From Desulfovibrio mangrovi (GTDB lineage: Bacteria > Desulfobacterota > Desulfovibrionia > Desulfovibrionales > Desulfovibrionaceae), in contig NZ_CP104208.1 in assembly GCF_026230175.1 (NCBI RefSeq), positions 2,046,001-2,110,000 on the forward strand: a DNA stretch of 64,000 nucleotides, written 5' to 3'. Position 1 is the stretch's first letter; each line of letters opens with the position of its first letter. Positions 20,599 through 30,553 of the stretch are shown here, in pieces. A model generated the notes under the pieces. That model made no database searches. It was not told where the DNA came from and saw nothing but the letters and a program-made list of their open reading frames with translations. Made by a program: the position numbers and the translations under genes.

Positions 20599-20982
20599 TT
20601 TGTCTCAGCCGCCAGCGGGTGTCGATCTGACAATGCAGGCATGGGATTCGCTGCAACGCAGCTCAAACAACGTACGCAACCTGCGCAACCTACGCACCGG
20701 GCACGCAAGCCCCCCCAAGTTGGCCGGAGTGCCTCCAAAAGCTCAAGTGAATCCTGTACATACGACAAGGACGGGCAACAAGGAAAAACCCTGAAAAACA
20801 TGCATTTGCAACAAGTTGCAACATCTTGTGTAAAAAATTTCACCATTCCCCCTTGCCCCTCCCGAAAACGAACTTAGTTTCTCCCCGACGCTGACACGAC
20901 GCCGCGCCGCCCGGCAGCGGCTCATATATCAGGTAGAATTTACACTCATATTTCGTGACCATCTCGTTAGGAGGAATCGCAC
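20599..20982. other. dnaK upstream region
   Basis: About 380 bases between the grpE terminator and dnaK. It has no recognisable gene. It contains a perfect dyad (20806-20821) followed by an AT-rich tract near 20825-20845, and a good dnaK ribosome-binding site (AGGAGG). No CIRCE element was found. Confidence 0.5.
20806..20821. promoter_or_regulatory. Perfect dyad upstream of dnaK, possible operator
   Basis: TTGCAACAAGTTGCAA, two 7-base arms with a 2-base spacer, about 160 bases before the dnaK start and just upstream of an AT-rich promoter-like stretch. No known factor is assigned. Confidence 0.35.
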
Positions 20983-22896
20983 ATGGGCAAAATTATCGGT
21001 ATTGACCTTGGAACCACCAACTCCTGTGTCTACATCATGGAAGGCAAGGACCCCAAATGCATCACCAACCCTGAAGGCGGCCGTACCACCCCTTCCATCG
21101 TCGGCTTTACCGACAAGGAACGCCTCGTTGGTGACATTGCCAAGCGTCAGGCCGTTACCAACCCCGAGCGTACTGTTTTCGCCATCAAGCGCCTGATGGG
21201 GCGCCAGTTCAGTTCTCCCGAAGTTTCCCGCTGGGCCGACCATTCTCCCTACAAGATCGTTGCCGGTAACGGCGGCGACGCACATGTGGAAATCGAAGGC
21301 CGCAGCTATTCTCCTGCCGAAGTTTCCGCAATGATCCTCGGCAAGCTGAAGTCCGATGCCGAAGCCTATCTGGGTGAAGAAGTAACCGAAGCGGTCATCA
21401 CCGTTCCCGCATACTTCAACGACTCCCAGCGCCAGGCCACCAAGGACGCAGGCCGTATCGCCGGTCTTGAAGTGAAGCGCATCATCAACGAACCCACCGC
21501 AGCGTCTCTCGCTTACGGCTTCGACAAGAAGGCCAACGAAAAGATCGCCGTATTCGACCTCGGCGGCGGTACCTTCGACATCTCCATCCTTGAAGTTGGC
21601 GACAACGTTGTTGAAGTTCGCGCCACCAACGGCGACACCTTCCTCGGCGGCGAAGACTTCGACCTTGCCATCATCAATTACCTGGTGGACGAGTTCAAGC
21701 GCGAGAACCACGGCATTGACCTTTCCAAGGACCGCATGGCCCTGCAGCGCCTGAAGGAAGCCGCTGAAAAGGCCAAGAAGGACCTTTCCACCTCCATGGA
21801 AGCGGAAGTGAACCTGCCCTTCATCACCGCCGACCAGACCGGTCCCAAGCACCTCATGCTCAAGCTCTCCCGCGCCAAGCTGGAAAAGCTGGTTGAGAGC
21901 CTGGTCGACCGCACCATCGCCCCCTGCAAGAAGGCGCTGGCTGACGCTGGCCTCTCCGCAGCGGAAATCGACGAAGTGGTGCTCGTTGGCGGCATGACCC
22001 GTATGCCTCTGGTGCAGAAGAAGGTTGCCGAGTTCTTCGGCAAGGAACCCAACCGTTCCGTGAACCCTGACGAAGTGGTTGCCATGGGTGCGGCCATTCA
22101 GGGCGGCATTCTCGCCGGTGACGTGAAGGACGTTCTGCTGCTCGACGTGACCCCGCTGTCTCTGGGTATCGAAACCCTCGGCGGCGTGTTCACCAAGCTG
22201 ATCGACCGCAACACCACCATCCCGACCAAGAAGTCTCAGACCTTCACCACCGCTGCGGACAACCAGCCCTCCGTGTCCATTCACGTCATGCAGGGCGAAC
22301 GCCCCATGGCCGGTGACAACATGACCCTCGGCCGCTTCGAACTGACCGGCATTCCTCCGGCACCCCGCGGCATGCCCCAGATCGAAGTCAGCTTCGACAT
22401 CGACGCAAACGGCATCGTGCATGTTTCCGCCAAGGACCTCGGCACCGGCAAGGAACAGTCCATCCGCATCACCGCTTCCTCCGGTCTTTCCGAAGACGAG
22501 ATTCAGCGCCTGATCAAGGAAGCCGAATCCCATGCTGACGAAGACAAGAAGAAGCAGCAGGTCATCGAAGCCCGCAACCAGGCCGACACCCTGATCTACT
22601 CTGCCGAAAAGTCCATCCACGACCTCGGCGACAAGCTGGATGCAGGACTGAAGAGCGATATCGACAGCAAGATCGAAGTGCTCAGAAAGGCCATGGAAGG
22701 CGAAGACATCGACGCCATCAAGAAGGCCACCGACGAACTGTCCCAGGCTTCTCACAAGCTGGCTGAGCAGCTCTACGCACAGCAGGCTCAGGGCGCTCAG
22801 GGCGGTGAACCCCACGCCGACGCAGGCGATGCAGGCGGTGCCCGCAAGGATGACGACGATGTAGTCGACGCCGACTACACCGAAGTGAAGAAGTAA
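20983..22896 (+). CDS. dnaK: Chaperone DnaK (Hsp70)
   Basis: A 637-residue Hsp70. The ATPase domain shows [10 protein letters not shown] at the N-terminus, the phosphate-2 motif [13 protein letters not shown] and [10 protein letters not shown]. The linker-like [17 protein letters not shown] leads to the substrate-binding domain, with a C-terminal lid and an acidic tail ending [15 protein letters not shown]. Folds nascent and stress-damaged proteins with GrpE and DnaJ. AGGAGG lies at good spacing from the ATG. dnaJ is not in this window. Confidence 0.98.
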   Translation: MGKIIGIDLGTTNSCVYIMEGKDPKCITNPEGGRTTPSIVGFTDKERLVGDIAKRQAVTNPERTVFAIKRLMGRQFSSPEVSRWADHSPYKIVAGNGGDAHVEIEGRSYSPAEVSAMILGKLKSDAEAYLGEEVTEAVITVPAYFNDSQRQATKDAGRIAGLEVKRIINEPTAASLAYGFDKKANEKIAVFDLGGGTFDISILEVGDNVVEVRATNGDTFLGGEDFDLAIINYLVDEFKRENHGIDLSKDRMALQRLKEAAEKAKKDLSTSMEAEVNLPFITADQTGPKHLMLKLSRAKLEKLVESLVDRTIAPCKKALADAGLSAAEIDEVVLVGGMTRMPLVQKKVAEFFGKEPNRSVNPDEVVAMGAAIQGGILAGDVKDVLLLDVTPLSLGIETLGGVFTKLIDRNTTIPTKKSQTFTTAADNQPSVSIHVMQGERPMAGDNMTLGRFELTGIPPAPRGMPQIEVSFDIDANGIVHVSAKDLGTGKEQSIRITASSGLSEDEIQRLIKEAESHADEDKKKQQVIEARNQADTLIYSAEKSIHDLGDKLDAGLKSDIDSKIEVLRKAMEGEDIDAIKKATDELSQASHKLAEQLYAQQAQGAQGGEPHADAGDAGGARKDDDDVVDADYTEVKK

Positions 22897-22964
22897 GCCT
22901 CCCTGCCTGCATGCAGGAGTCGGAACACCCCGCTCTTGCAATTGCAACGGTATATGATTAGCTT

Positions 22965-22994
22965 GGCCTGATTCGCTGTTTGGCGGATCAGGCC
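22965..22994 (+). terminator. Hairpin after dnaK, possible terminator
   Basis: GGCCTGAT/CGC pairs with GCG/ATCAGGCC around a short loop with mismatches. It lacks a strong T-run, so it may be a weak terminator or processing hairpin between dnaK and the lipoprotein gene. Confidence 0.4.
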
Positions 22995-23015
22995 TTAATC
23001 ATTATGGTACCTACT

Positions 23016-25064
23016 ATGCAAAAATACTCTGCCTTGAATTCCCTGCGGCGCTCCGTGCTGCCGCTCTTTGCCGTCCTGAGTCTGCTCCTTGCCATCACCC
23101 TGCTTGCAGGCTGCCAGAAGACGGTTGTGGTTCCTGCACAGTCAGACGCCCGGTACCTGACGCTGCCCGAACAGGCTTTTGCGGCCTACTCAATCGGCGA
23201 CTATCAGCGTGCTGAAGCCTTGTATGACAGGACATTGCAGTTGCCTCAGCTTTCGCCGTCCGAAGCGCAGGAAGCCTGGAAGTATTTCGCCCTCAGCACC
23301 ATCGCCAACGGCAAATACAACCTCGGAGTGGAAGCACTGGAAAAGTGGCGTACCCTCGCACCGGATGCTGACAGCTCCACTGAATGGCTGGACGCTTTCA
23401 GCAAGTGCATGCTCAACCTGCCGCGCCAGAAGGCCGTGGACATGCTTGCTCCGCTGGCTGTTGACACCGAGCGCTCCTGGGCTGTCCGCACTGAAGCCTC
23501 TCTGCTGCTTGCCAGCCGCGAGTGGACCGACGGCAAGGATACCTACGGGGCCATGCAGACCCTATCCAACCTGTACCAGCAGGCCCCCGACGCAGACGGC
23601 GCCAAGGCCTACAGAGGCACTCTGGAAAACCGCCTGTTCTCCCAGCTGCAGACGGCCGAACCCGAAGCGCTCGCCATGCTTGCCGGTCTGCTTACCCCTG
23701 AAAACGAACTGAATTTCCCCTATTCCGTCATCCTGCTGGAAAAGGCCCGTCGCTCCGCCACGGATACCGAAAGCTGGCCGTTGGCCTTTCAGGCCCTGCA
23801 GCGCCTGCGTCAGGCAGGACATTTTGCTGACAAACTGCTGGTGGAGCGCGTACTGCGCCCGCTGGAGCAGGAGTTTGGCCAGCCTGTACAAGGCATCGCA
23901 CTCGCACTTCCCCTCACCGGCCCTTACGGCAACATCGGCTGGAAGATCATGCGCGGTGCAGGCGTTGCCCAGTGGGATCTTGCCCGAACCGGCAACGACC
24001 TTTCCGTAACCGTCATCAACACCGCTGCCGATGGCTGGGAAGAGAAACTTGCCGGACTGCCCAAGGGCATCAGCATCGTGGGCGGCCCCCTGCGCAAGGA
24101 TGCCTTTGATCACATCAAATCCCACGGGCAGTTGAACCATCGAAACTTCTTCACCTTCCTGTCCTCGCTCGGCGAGGGCGAAGAAGGCAGAGTGGCGTGG
24201 CGTTTCTTCTCCAGCCCGCGCGACCAGGTACGCACCGTTCTCGAATTCGCCCGCAATGATCTGGGCATAGAGAATTACGGCATTCTGTATCCCGACGAAC
24301 CGTTCGGCTCGCGCATGAGCGGCCTGTTCAAGGAAGCCGGTGCCGAACTGAGCATCAACACAGCGGCTACCGCAAGCTATGCCCCCAAGGACTCCGCTTC
24401 CTGGGGCAAAACGCTCAGAAGCTTCCTCAAGGTTCCGGCCCCCCGCCCCGGCGAAGACGACCCCATGCCGCCACAGCCGCCTTTCCAGGCCGCGTTCCTG
24501 CCTGACGGCTGGCAGCAGATGCAAAGCCTTATTCCGCATTTCTTCTTCTATCAGGAAACCCGCATGGTATTCCTCGGTTCAGCGCTGTGGGAACAGGGAC
24601 TCACCTCCGCCAAGGATATTGAAAGCCGCTACTTCCATCTGGCGGTATTCCCCGGCTCGTGGAATCCCTTCACCCCCACGACTGCCTCGGCAAACCTTGC
24701 CAAGACCCTTGACGAATCCGGTCTCGGCAAACCCGACCTGTGGGTCGGGCTGGGGTACGACTTCGTCCGCTTTGCCTCGCTGCTCGGCTCTCCTGAAGAA
24801 GCCCTTTCCGCTACGGAAATGAACAAGCGCATACAGACGGCGCAGGCCATGGACTGGAGCATCGCTCCCATCCGGTGGAATGAAAAAGGCCGTGCGTCCC
24901 AGAAGATGTTCCTGTTCACGCCTTCCAGCTCCGGTTTCACTCCCCTTGATCCGGAACGCTTCCGCGAACGGCTGGAGCAGGCCCGCCTGCGTCAGGAAGA
25001 GCGCGTGAAGATGCTGGAAGAAGAATATCAGACCAAAATCAAGGCCGGTGCATCGCCCCAATAA
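23016..25064 (+). CDS. LpoA-like lipoprotein, penicillin-binding protein activator
   Basis: A 682-residue envelope lipoprotein. A signal peptide ends in the lipobox LLAG-Cys33. Residues 45-290 form TPR-like helical repeats; from about 300 (GIALALPLTGPYGNIGWKIMRG) to the end it is a type I periplasmic-binding fold with LYPDEPFGSRM. This TPR plus binding-fold architecture matches LppC/LpoA, which stimulates peptidoglycan synthases in Gammaproteobacteria; the role here is inferred by fold. The start was taken at the ATG at 23016, giving the best signal peptide; in-frame ATG 23004 and TTG 22980 are alternatives, and no clear RBS decides. Confidence 0.8.
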   Translation: MQKYSALNSLRRSVLPLFAVLSLLLAITLLAGCQKTVVVPAQSDARYLTLPEQAFAAYSIGDYQRAEALYDRTLQLPQLSPSEAQEAWKYFALSTIANGKYNLGVEALEKWRTLAPDADSSTEWLDAFSKCMLNLPRQKAVDMLAPLAVDTERSWAVRTEASLLLASREWTDGKDTYGAMQTLSNLYQQAPDADGAKAYRGTLENRLFSQLQTAEPEALAMLAGLLTPENELNFPYSVILLEKARRSATDTESWPLAFQALQRLRQAGHFADKLLVERVLRPLEQEFGQPVQGIALALPLTGPYGNIGWKIMRGAGVAQWDLARTGNDLSVTVINTAADGWEEKLAGLPKGISIVGGPLRKDAFDHIKSHGQLNHRNFFTFLSSLGEGEEGRVAWRFFSSPRDQVRTVLEFARNDLGIENYGILYPDEPFGSRMSGLFKEAGAELSINTAATASYAPKDSASWGKTLRSFLKVPAPRPGEDDPMPPQPPFQAAFLPDGWQQMQSLIPHFFFYQETRMVFLGSALWEQGLTSAKDIESRYFHLAVFPGSWNPFTPTTASANLAKTLDESGLGKPDLWVGLGYDFVRFASLLGSPEEALSATEMNKRIQTAQAMDWSIAPIRWNEKGRASQKMFLFTPSSSGFTPLDPERFRERLEQARLRQEERVKMLEEEYQTKIKAGASPQ

Positions 25065-25137
25065 CAGGGCGACAGGCCAGCACCCCACGGCCAAACGGTT
25101 GTGCAGGTGCGCATAACGGATACGAGGAGATCATTCC

Positions 25138-25422
25138 ATGAAGATATCACCCGAGCGGGTTGCCGAAATAGCAAAACTCGCGCGCCTTGAACTGGACGAT
25201 GACAAACTGACGCTGTTTGCCGGTCAGTTCGAATCCATTCTCAACTACATGGAAACGCTCAACGAGCTGGACACCAGCGACGTGGAGCCGCTCTACAGCC
25301 CTGTCATGCACAGCACGGTCCTGCGTGAAGACGTGGCGGCCAAAACCGCCGAACGGAATGCCGTTCTTTCCAACGCCCCCCAGACAGACGGGCAATTCTT
25401 TGTGGTGCCCAAGATCGTCTAA
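25138..25422 (+). CDS. gatC: Asp-tRNA(Asn)/Glu-tRNA(Gln) amidotransferase subunit C
   Basis: A 94-residue subunit with the family start [19 protein letters not shown] and the [13 protein letters not shown] segment. It stabilises GatA and GatB in the complex that amidates misacylated tRNAs. GAGGAGA precedes the ATG. gatA follows after 20 bases; gatB is not in the window. Confidence 0.95.
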   Translation: MKISPERVAEIAKLARLELDDDKLTLFAGQFESILNYMETLNELDTSDVEPLYSPVMHSTVLREDVAAKTAERNAVLSNAPQTDGQFFVVPKIV

Positions 25423-25442
25423 CACGCCGGAGAAACAGTATA

Positions 25443-26906
25443 ATGTCTAACCTGTACACCAAATCGCTTTCAGAAGTCCGCTCTCTGCTGCTCTCGCGAG
25501 AGGTTTCGGCGGAAGAGGCTGTCACCTCCTGCCTTGATCGCATAGACGCAACCGAGCCCAAGATTCAGGCCCTGCTCTCCGTGCAGCGTGAAGAAGCCAT
25601 TGCCGCCGCAAAGGCCATGGATGCGGCCGGTCCCGATGCAGACAAGCCGCTCTGGGGCGTTCCCGTCACCGTAAAGGACGTGCTCTGCACCAAGGGTGTG
25701 CCTACCACCTGCGGCTCCAAGATACTCGGCGACTTCAAGCCCTTCTACGACGCTTATTCCGTACGCAAGCTGAAGGAAGCCGGAGCTGTCATCGTGGGCA
25801 AGACCAACATGGACGAATTCGCCATGGGCTCTTCCACCGAAAATTCAGCCTTTCATCCCACACGCAACCCGTGGGATCTCTCCCGCGTACCGGGCGGTTC
25901 TTCCGGCGGCTCCGCAGCTTCGGTTGCCGCCTCCCAGACCTTCGGCTCGCTGGGCACGGACACCGGCGGCTCCATCCGCCAGCCTGCGTCCCTGTGCGGC
26001 TGCGTGGGCATGAAGCCGACCTACGGTCGAGTTTCACGCTATGGCATGGTCGCCTACGGCTCCTCTCTGGATCAGATCGGCCCCATGACCCGCACCGTGG
26101 AAGACAACGCCCGCATGCTGCAGGTCATTGCCGGACACGACCCCAAGGATTCCACCTGCTCCGACCTTGCCGTTCCCGACTATCTGGCCGCGCTGGGCCG
26201 TGCAGACCTGAAGGGCCTGCGCATCGGTCTTCCCAAGGAATTCTGGGGCAAGGGGCTTGACCCCGAAGTGGAAGCCTCCTGCGCCTCCGCCCTGAACACC
26301 CTCAAGGAGCTCGGCGCGGAACCCGTGGAAGTATCCCTGCCGCATTCTCCCTACGCCATCGCGGTCTACTACATTGTGGCCACTGCGGAAGCCAGTTCCA
26401 ACCTCGCCCGCTTTGACGGCGTGCGCTACGGCTACCGCGATGCCGATGCCTCCGAGTTGCTCGACATCTACGTAAAATCCCGCAGCAAAGGCTTCGGCGA
26501 CGAAGTGCAACGCCGCATCATGCTGGGCACCTACGTGCTCTCCTCCGGCTACTACGACGCATATTACCGCAAGGCGGCACAGGTGCGCCGCCGCATCCGC
26601 GAAGACTATGAGCAGGCGCTTGCCCAGTGCGACGTGCTGTGCGGCCCCGCTTCGCCAGTCACCGCATGGAAGGTGGGTGAACTGACCGACGATCCGCTGA
26701 AGATGTACCTCATGGACATCTACACCATTTCGCTGAATCTTGCGGGACTTCCCGGCCTGTCGCTGCCTGTGGGACTCGGCAGGGACAGCGGCATGCCCGT
26801 GGGCCTGCAGCTGCTCGGCAAGGCCTTCGATGAAGCGACCCTTTACTCAGTGGCGAGCGTTCTCGAAAAGGCTACCCCCACCATCGGTACCCCCGCAGGC
26901 CTCTAG
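25443..26906 (+). CDS. gatA: Asp-tRNA(Asn)/Glu-tRNA(Gln) amidotransferase subunit A
   Basis: A 487-residue amidase-signature enzyme that hydrolyses glutamine to feed ammonia to GatB. The catalytic Ser-cisSer-Lys set is visible as VTVKDVLC (Lys), [13 protein letters not shown] and [12 protein letters not shown] (nucleophile Ser). Length is normal for GatA. It forms an operon with gatC and is closed by a terminator. Confidence 0.97.
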   Translation: MSNLYTKSLSEVRSLLLSREVSAEEAVTSCLDRIDATEPKIQALLSVQREEAIAAAKAMDAAGPDADKPLWGVPVTVKDVLCTKGVPTTCGSKILGDFKPFYDAYSVRKLKEAGAVIVGKTNMDEFAMGSSTENSAFHPTRNPWDLSRVPGGSSGGSAASVAASQTFGSLGTDTGGSIRQPASLCGCVGMKPTYGRVSRYGMVAYGSSLDQIGPMTRTVEDNARMLQVIAGHDPKDSTCSDLAVPDYLAALGRADLKGLRIGLPKEFWGKGLDPEVEASCASALNTLKELGAEPVEVSLPHSPYAIAVYYIVATAEASSNLARFDGVRYGYRDADASELLDIYVKSRSKGFGDEVQRRIMLGTYVLSSGYYDAYYRKAAQVRRRIREDYEQALAQCDVLCGPASPVTAWKVGELTDDPLKMYLMDIYTISLNLAGLPGLSLPVGLGRDSGMPVGLQLLGKAFDEATLYSVASVLEKATPTIGTPAGL

Positions 26907-26934
26907 TACCGGCAGCTAGTTACGCAAACAGACA

Positions 26935-26970
26935 ACAGGCGGGAAAGCTCCATTGCTTCCCCGCCTGTTT
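26935..26970 (+). terminator. Terminator after gatA
   Basis: ACAGGCGGG..AAGC and GCTT.CCCGCCTGT pair with one mismatch, followed by a T-rich tract. Confidence 0.8.
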
Positions 26971-27014
26971 CCTTTACAATAGCCATACACGATCACCCCA
27001 TCAGGACTCGCACC

Positions 27015-28067
27015 ATGACCACAGCGGTAGCCATCAGCGGCGGCACGGATTCCATGTTCGCCCTCCTGACCCTGAAGGAACAGGGACACGACGTCTTTGC
27101 CCTGCACGCACATTTTCTGCCCCGCAGCACTGAACGCGAAGAGGCATTGGCATCCATGTGCAGACAACTGGACGTTCCTTTTCATGCCGTGGACCTGCAT
27201 GAGGAGTTTGAACGGTGTGTGGTAGCGCCTTTTCTTGATGAATATGCCCGTTCGCGCACGCCCAACCCCTGCGCGCTCTGCAACGCCCGCATGAAGTTCG
27301 GGGCCTTGTGGCGTGAGGCCGAGAAGCTCGGCGCATCGCGCATCGCCACCGGACACTATGCCGTTCTGCACGATCATCCGAAGTATGGCAGGGTGCTGTC
27401 ACGCGGCCATGACCCCAACAAGGACCAGAGCTACTTTCTTTCTCTGGTACCGGCCGCCAGCCTTGCGAGGGCGGTCTTCCCGCTGGGAGAGCTGACCAAG
27501 GACGCCGTAAAGGCGGAACTGGCCCGACGGGGGCTGACGCCTCCGTATCCCAGTGAAAGTCAGGAAATCTGCTTCGTACCGGATGACGACTATCGCGCTT
27601 TTCTACGCAGCCGGGCAACCAGCTTGCGAGGGGCAGGCCCCATTGTCACGACAGCTGGCGAAAAGGTGGGAACCCATGCGGGATTGTGGCAGTACACCGA
27701 AGGGCAGAGAAAGGGGCTTGGTATTGCATGGAGAGCGCCGCTGTATGTTGTGGGCAAGGACGCCCGCAATAACACCCTGATTGTCGGGGAAAAGGAGAAA
27801 CTGACCTCGGAAGGCTGCACTGCTGCACACGTGAACCTGCTGGTGCCTCACGAATTGTGGCCCGAAGACCTGCTCGTGAGAATCCGTTACAGGCAGCAGC
27901 CGCTGAAAGCCGCCGTCTCTCTGGAAACGGACCGGGACAATGGTACACACAGTGTGACTGTGCGCTTTGAAACGCCCCGCACCCCTCCTGCCGCGGGACA
28001 GGTCTGCTGCATCTATGACGCAGAGCAGAATGTACTGGGTGGCGGAATAATCGAAAACGCCCTGTAA
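27015..28067 (+). CDS. mnmA: tRNA-specific 2-thiouridylase MnmA
   Basis: A 350-residue enzyme that puts sulfur on U34 of Lys, Glu and Gln tRNAs. The PP-loop motif SGGTDS is at residues 8-13. Catalytic cysteines are Cys89 (NPCALCNARMKFG) and Cys186 (SQEICFVPDDD), and KDQSYFLS is present. It is slightly shorter than the usual 360-370 residues. It is convergent with the stand-alone receiver gene only nine bases away. Confidence 0.93.
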   Translation: MTTAVAISGGTDSMFALLTLKEQGHDVFALHAHFLPRSTEREEALASMCRQLDVPFHAVDLHEEFERCVVAPFLDEYARSRTPNPCALCNARMKFGALWREAEKLGASRIATGHYAVLHDHPKYGRVLSRGHDPNKDQSYFLSLVPAASLARAVFPLGELTKDAVKAELARRGLTPPYPSESQEICFVPDDDYRAFLRSRATSLRGAGPIVTTAGEKVGTHAGLWQYTEGQRKGLGIAWRAPLYVVGKDARNNTLIVGEKEKLTSEGCTAAHVNLLVPHELWPEDLLVRIRYRQQPLKAAVSLETDRDNGTHSVTVRFETPRTPPAAGQVCCIYDAEQNVLGGGIIENAL

Positions 28068-28076
28068 ACGCTCTGA

Positions 28077-28493
28077 TTACGCCGTGGCGCCCCCCCCGAT
28101 CAGGCTGCCCATCAAGTCCAGAAGTGCACCGTGATTCAGGGGTTTCGCGATGAAGCCGTCAGCCCCCAGCAAGGTGGCCGTCTCCCGCGCATTCTGAAGG
28201 CTCAGATAGGCCGCGCCTGATGTCATGGCCACCACGCGCACAGCGGGAAATTCCTTCTTGAGCTGCATGATGGTCTGCAATCCGTCCTGTTCCGGCATAA
28301 ACAGATCGGTAATCACAAGGTCCGCCCCATGACTGCGCATGGCCTGCATCCCCTCGACACCGTTACCGGCAAGGACCACCTGATAGCCCCCTTTCAGGAG
28401 CACTGCCTGCAACAGGTCGCGATACAGGGCATCGTCTTCCACAACAATGATCCTGCCACTGCCGTTCACGTTGCAGCTTGGCGTACGATTCAT
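28077..28493 (-). CDS. Stand-alone response-regulator receiver
   Basis: A 138-residue single-domain receiver. The acidic pair VVEDD, phosphoacceptor Asp63 (LVITDLFMPEQDG) and the AKP Lys are all present; no output domain follows. The start at 28493 has GAGG at proper spacing, deciding against 28547. Its start lies ten bases after the stop of the CII-like regulator, so they form a pair; with the NtrB/NtrC-like pair just upstream on the same strand they may be one signalling cluster. CheY-like or phosphorelay function is possible. Confidence 0.88.
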   Translation of the reverse strand: MNRTPSCNVNGSGRIIVVEDDALYRDLLQAVLLKGGYQVVLAGNGVEGMQAMRSHGADLVITDLFMPEQDGLQTIMQLKKEFPAVRVVAMTSGAAYLSLQNARETATLLGADGFIAKPLNHGALLDLMGSLIGGGATA

Positions 28494-28503
28494 AGCCACC
28501 TCG

Positions 28504-28812
28504 TCAAACCCCGCGAGCGGACTGCTCCTGTCCGCACTCAGCACCATCGCCCCTGCGCTGACCGGAACAGCTCACATCCGGCACAAGGTCAAAACCGAAC
28601 TGCTTGGCCATATAAATCAGGGGATCCACGTTTCCTGTCTGCCGCATTATTTCCATGAGCGTGTCCACGCCCAGCTTTGCCCCCGTATCATAGGGATTAA
28701 CCTCGCGGAGCAGCGTGGAATAGGATTTCCCGACTTCCTTAGCCAAGGCCTTTGCGGGCATTTGGCTATTCAACACGACATGATGAACTATCCGAGATAA
28801 ATCAGTAAGCAT
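28504..28812 (-). CDS. Phage CII-like regulatory protein
   Basis: A 102-residue protein. Residues 1-65, with QMPAKALAKEVGKSYSTLLREVNPYD and a helical LGVDTLMEIMRQTGNV segment, look like the phage regulatory CII (CP76) family, a helix-turn-helix DNA-binding domain. The tail is short and polar. GGGAGG precedes the ATG at 28812, deciding the start. No phage genes are nearby, so this is a domesticated regulator. The next gene is a receiver, suggesting that this pair acts as a split response regulator (inference). Confidence 0.7.
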   Translation of the reverse strand: MLTDLSRIVHHVVLNSQMPAKALAKEVGKSYSTLLREVNPYDTGAKLGVDTLMEIMRQTGNVDPLIYMAKQFGFDLVPDVSCSGQRRGDGAECGQEQSARGV

Positions 28813-28945
28813 GAGTCCCTCCCATTTGCCACCCTGGAGAGTACAAAATGCATACCACCAGAAAGAAACTCCTAACCCCATCAATTACAGGATATTACAA
28901 AAAAACACCCATCATTATGTGCAGGGCAGTACAAACTATAACAGC

Positions 28946-28972
28946 ATTTTGTAAACTTTAAGTTTACAAAAT
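28946..28972. promoter_or_regulatory. AT-rich perfect dyad, possible operator
   Basis: ATTTTGTAAACTT and AAGTTTACAAAAT flank a single central T, a perfect 13-base dyad. It sits between the sigma-54 regulator stop and the CII-like gene; a similar half-site (GTACAAAATGC) lies at 28841. More like a protein-binding site than a terminator, as it lacks GC and a T-run. Confidence 0.4.
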
Positions 28973-28986
28973 AAATAAATCCAAGA

Positions 28987-30525
28987 TCACAGCTCCGTTT
29001 CAAAACGCCAGGATTTACTGATTCCGTGCTTGCGCAACATGGCGTAAAGCCGCTGGCGAGATATGCCTGCAATGCCGCTGGCCCGGGTCACATCTCCCTG
29101 CGTACTGTGCAGCAGCCGCAGCAAATAACTACGCTCCGCGTCATCCAGCACCTTGTCACGAAACTCTTTCCATGGAGACAACACCCCTGCTTCGCTTTCA
29201 GCTGCGAAGGTGTCCCGTGCATTGCTACTTGCCTTTGCCCAATTCCTTTCCTGAGTTTGCCCCCTGTTCTCGCTACCCCGCCAATCCTTTCCGGATTCAT
29301 GCGAATCGTCACCATGTTTCTGCAGATATTCAGATTCGGCCACCTGCCCGGTATTCATGATACGCGATCGCGCAACGGCTACGCGGATACTGCTGGGCAG
29401 ATGCTCCGGCAGCAGTTCGTCAGAAAAACGCCCCCTGATGATGCTCTGCTCCGTCACATGCAGCAACTCGCGCACGTTCCCCGGCCAAGGGTAGGTCTTA
29501 AGCTCATTCACAAAGGCAACATTGAGTGTTTTAGGCTGGAACCCATAGCGCTGGCAGCCCTTTTCGATGAAATGCGTCACCAGTTCCGGCAGATCCTCCA
29601 TACGCTCCCGTAAAGGCGGCAGGTGAATATGCACCGCCTGCAGGCGATACAACAAATCCGCTCTGAAGGTCCCCCGATGCACCATGGCCGGTAGAGGACG
29701 GTTTGTAGCGGCAACCAACCTGAAATTGCTGAAAATCTCATGCCCACCACCAACCGGCCTGAAACGCTGCTCTTCCAGCACCCGCAGAAAAGCCCGCTGC
29801 TGAGGCATGGCCAGTTCGCCGACTTCATCAAGAAAGAGGGTGCCGCCGTGCGCCTGAAGAACAAGACCGTCTCTCGGTCTATCCGCTCCAGTGAAGGCCC
29901 CCTTGGCGTGCCCGAACAGTTCGCTTTCAGTAAGGGATTTGGCTATGGCCCCGCAGTCCACAGCCACAAAGGGACCGGACACTCTCTGGCTGTTCCTGTG
30001 TACGGCCCGGGCAAACAGCTCTTTGCCGGTACCGGTCTCACCGGTAATCAGCACAGGGGCATCGCTGGAGGCCGCTTCGGCAAGCAACCGGAAACAACGC
30101 TGCATGGAGACACTGTTACCCACAATGCCGAAGCGTTCAGGCTCTGAAAGCTGACGGGCCCCCTGCCGGTAGGTCAGAGCACGATCTACTGCCTGATGAA
30201 CGGAAGCCAGTGATGCCGGCTTGCTGATGTAGTCCAGAGCGCCACTGGATATGGCCAGCTCCGCACCGTCCGCGTGTCCGTCGCCAGTGATGATGATCAC
30301 CTCGGGAGCCCCTTCCGCAGACGAAATTTCCGAAATGAACCTCAGGCCGTTTCCGTCCGGCAGCCCGACATCGAGCAGCACCAGATCAAAGGCCGGTCCG
30401 GCAAAAGCCACCCGTCCCTGAGCCATAGAGCTTGCGCCTTCCACCTCATGCCCTTCCAGCTGCATGGCGGAGGTAAGCATCTCCCTGAACAGTACGTCGT
30501 CCTCAATAATCAGAATACGGGCCAT
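28987..30525 (-). CDS. Sigma-54-dependent response regulator
   Basis: A 512-residue NtrC-type activator. Receiver with phosphoacceptor Asp52 (LLDVGLPDG); AAA+ domain with Walker A GETGTGKE (162-169), GAFTGA sigma-54 contact loop (209-214), and the usual LFLDEVGEL; a long linker (about 395-470) rich in charged residues; a C-terminal Fis-type helix-turn-helix (TRASGIAGISRQRLYAMLRKHG). The histidine kinase gene lies 28 bases upstream on the same strand, so it is almost certainly the cognate sensor. Target genes are not evident in the window. Confidence 0.93.
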   Translation of the reverse strand: MARILIIEDDVLFREMLTSAMQLEGHEVEGASSMAQGRVAFAGPAFDLVLLDVGLPDGNGLRFISEISSAEGAPEVIIITGDGHADGAELAISSGALDYISKPASLASVHQAVDRALTYRQGARQLSEPERFGIVGNSVSMQRCFRLLAEAASSDAPVLITGETGTGKELFARAVHRNSQRVSGPFVAVDCGAIAKSLTESELFGHAKGAFTGADRPRDGLVLQAHGGTLFLDEVGELAMPQQRAFLRVLEEQRFRPVGGGHEIFSNFRLVAATNRPLPAMVHRGTFRADLLYRLQAVHIHLPPLRERMEDLPELVTHFIEKGCQRYGFQPKTLNVAFVNELKTYPWPGNVRELLHVTEQSIIRGRFSDELLPEHLPSSIRVAVARSRIMNTGQVAESEYLQKHGDDSHESGKDWRGSENRGQTQERNWAKASSNARDTFAAESEAGVLSPWKEFRDKVLDDAERSYLLRLLHSTQGDVTRASGIAGISRQRLYAMLRKHGISKSWRFETEL

Positions 30526-30553
30526 TATGCTTCGCCCCCGCTCCCCTTCCGGT

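Noticed and set aside
20823-20850. Sigma-32 type heat-shock promoter before dnaK
   Set aside because: CTTG is present but the -10 (CCCCAT-type) match and spacing are too poor to list as a feature.
18593-20982. CIRCE element for HrcA
   Set aside because: Searched upstream of hrcA, grpE and dnaK; no TTAGCACTC-N9-GAGTGCTAA match was seen.
20929-22947. Long open frame on the minus strand opposite dnaK
   Set aside because: Antisense shadow of biased codons in a GC-rich, highly expressed gene; no RBS and no family resemblance.
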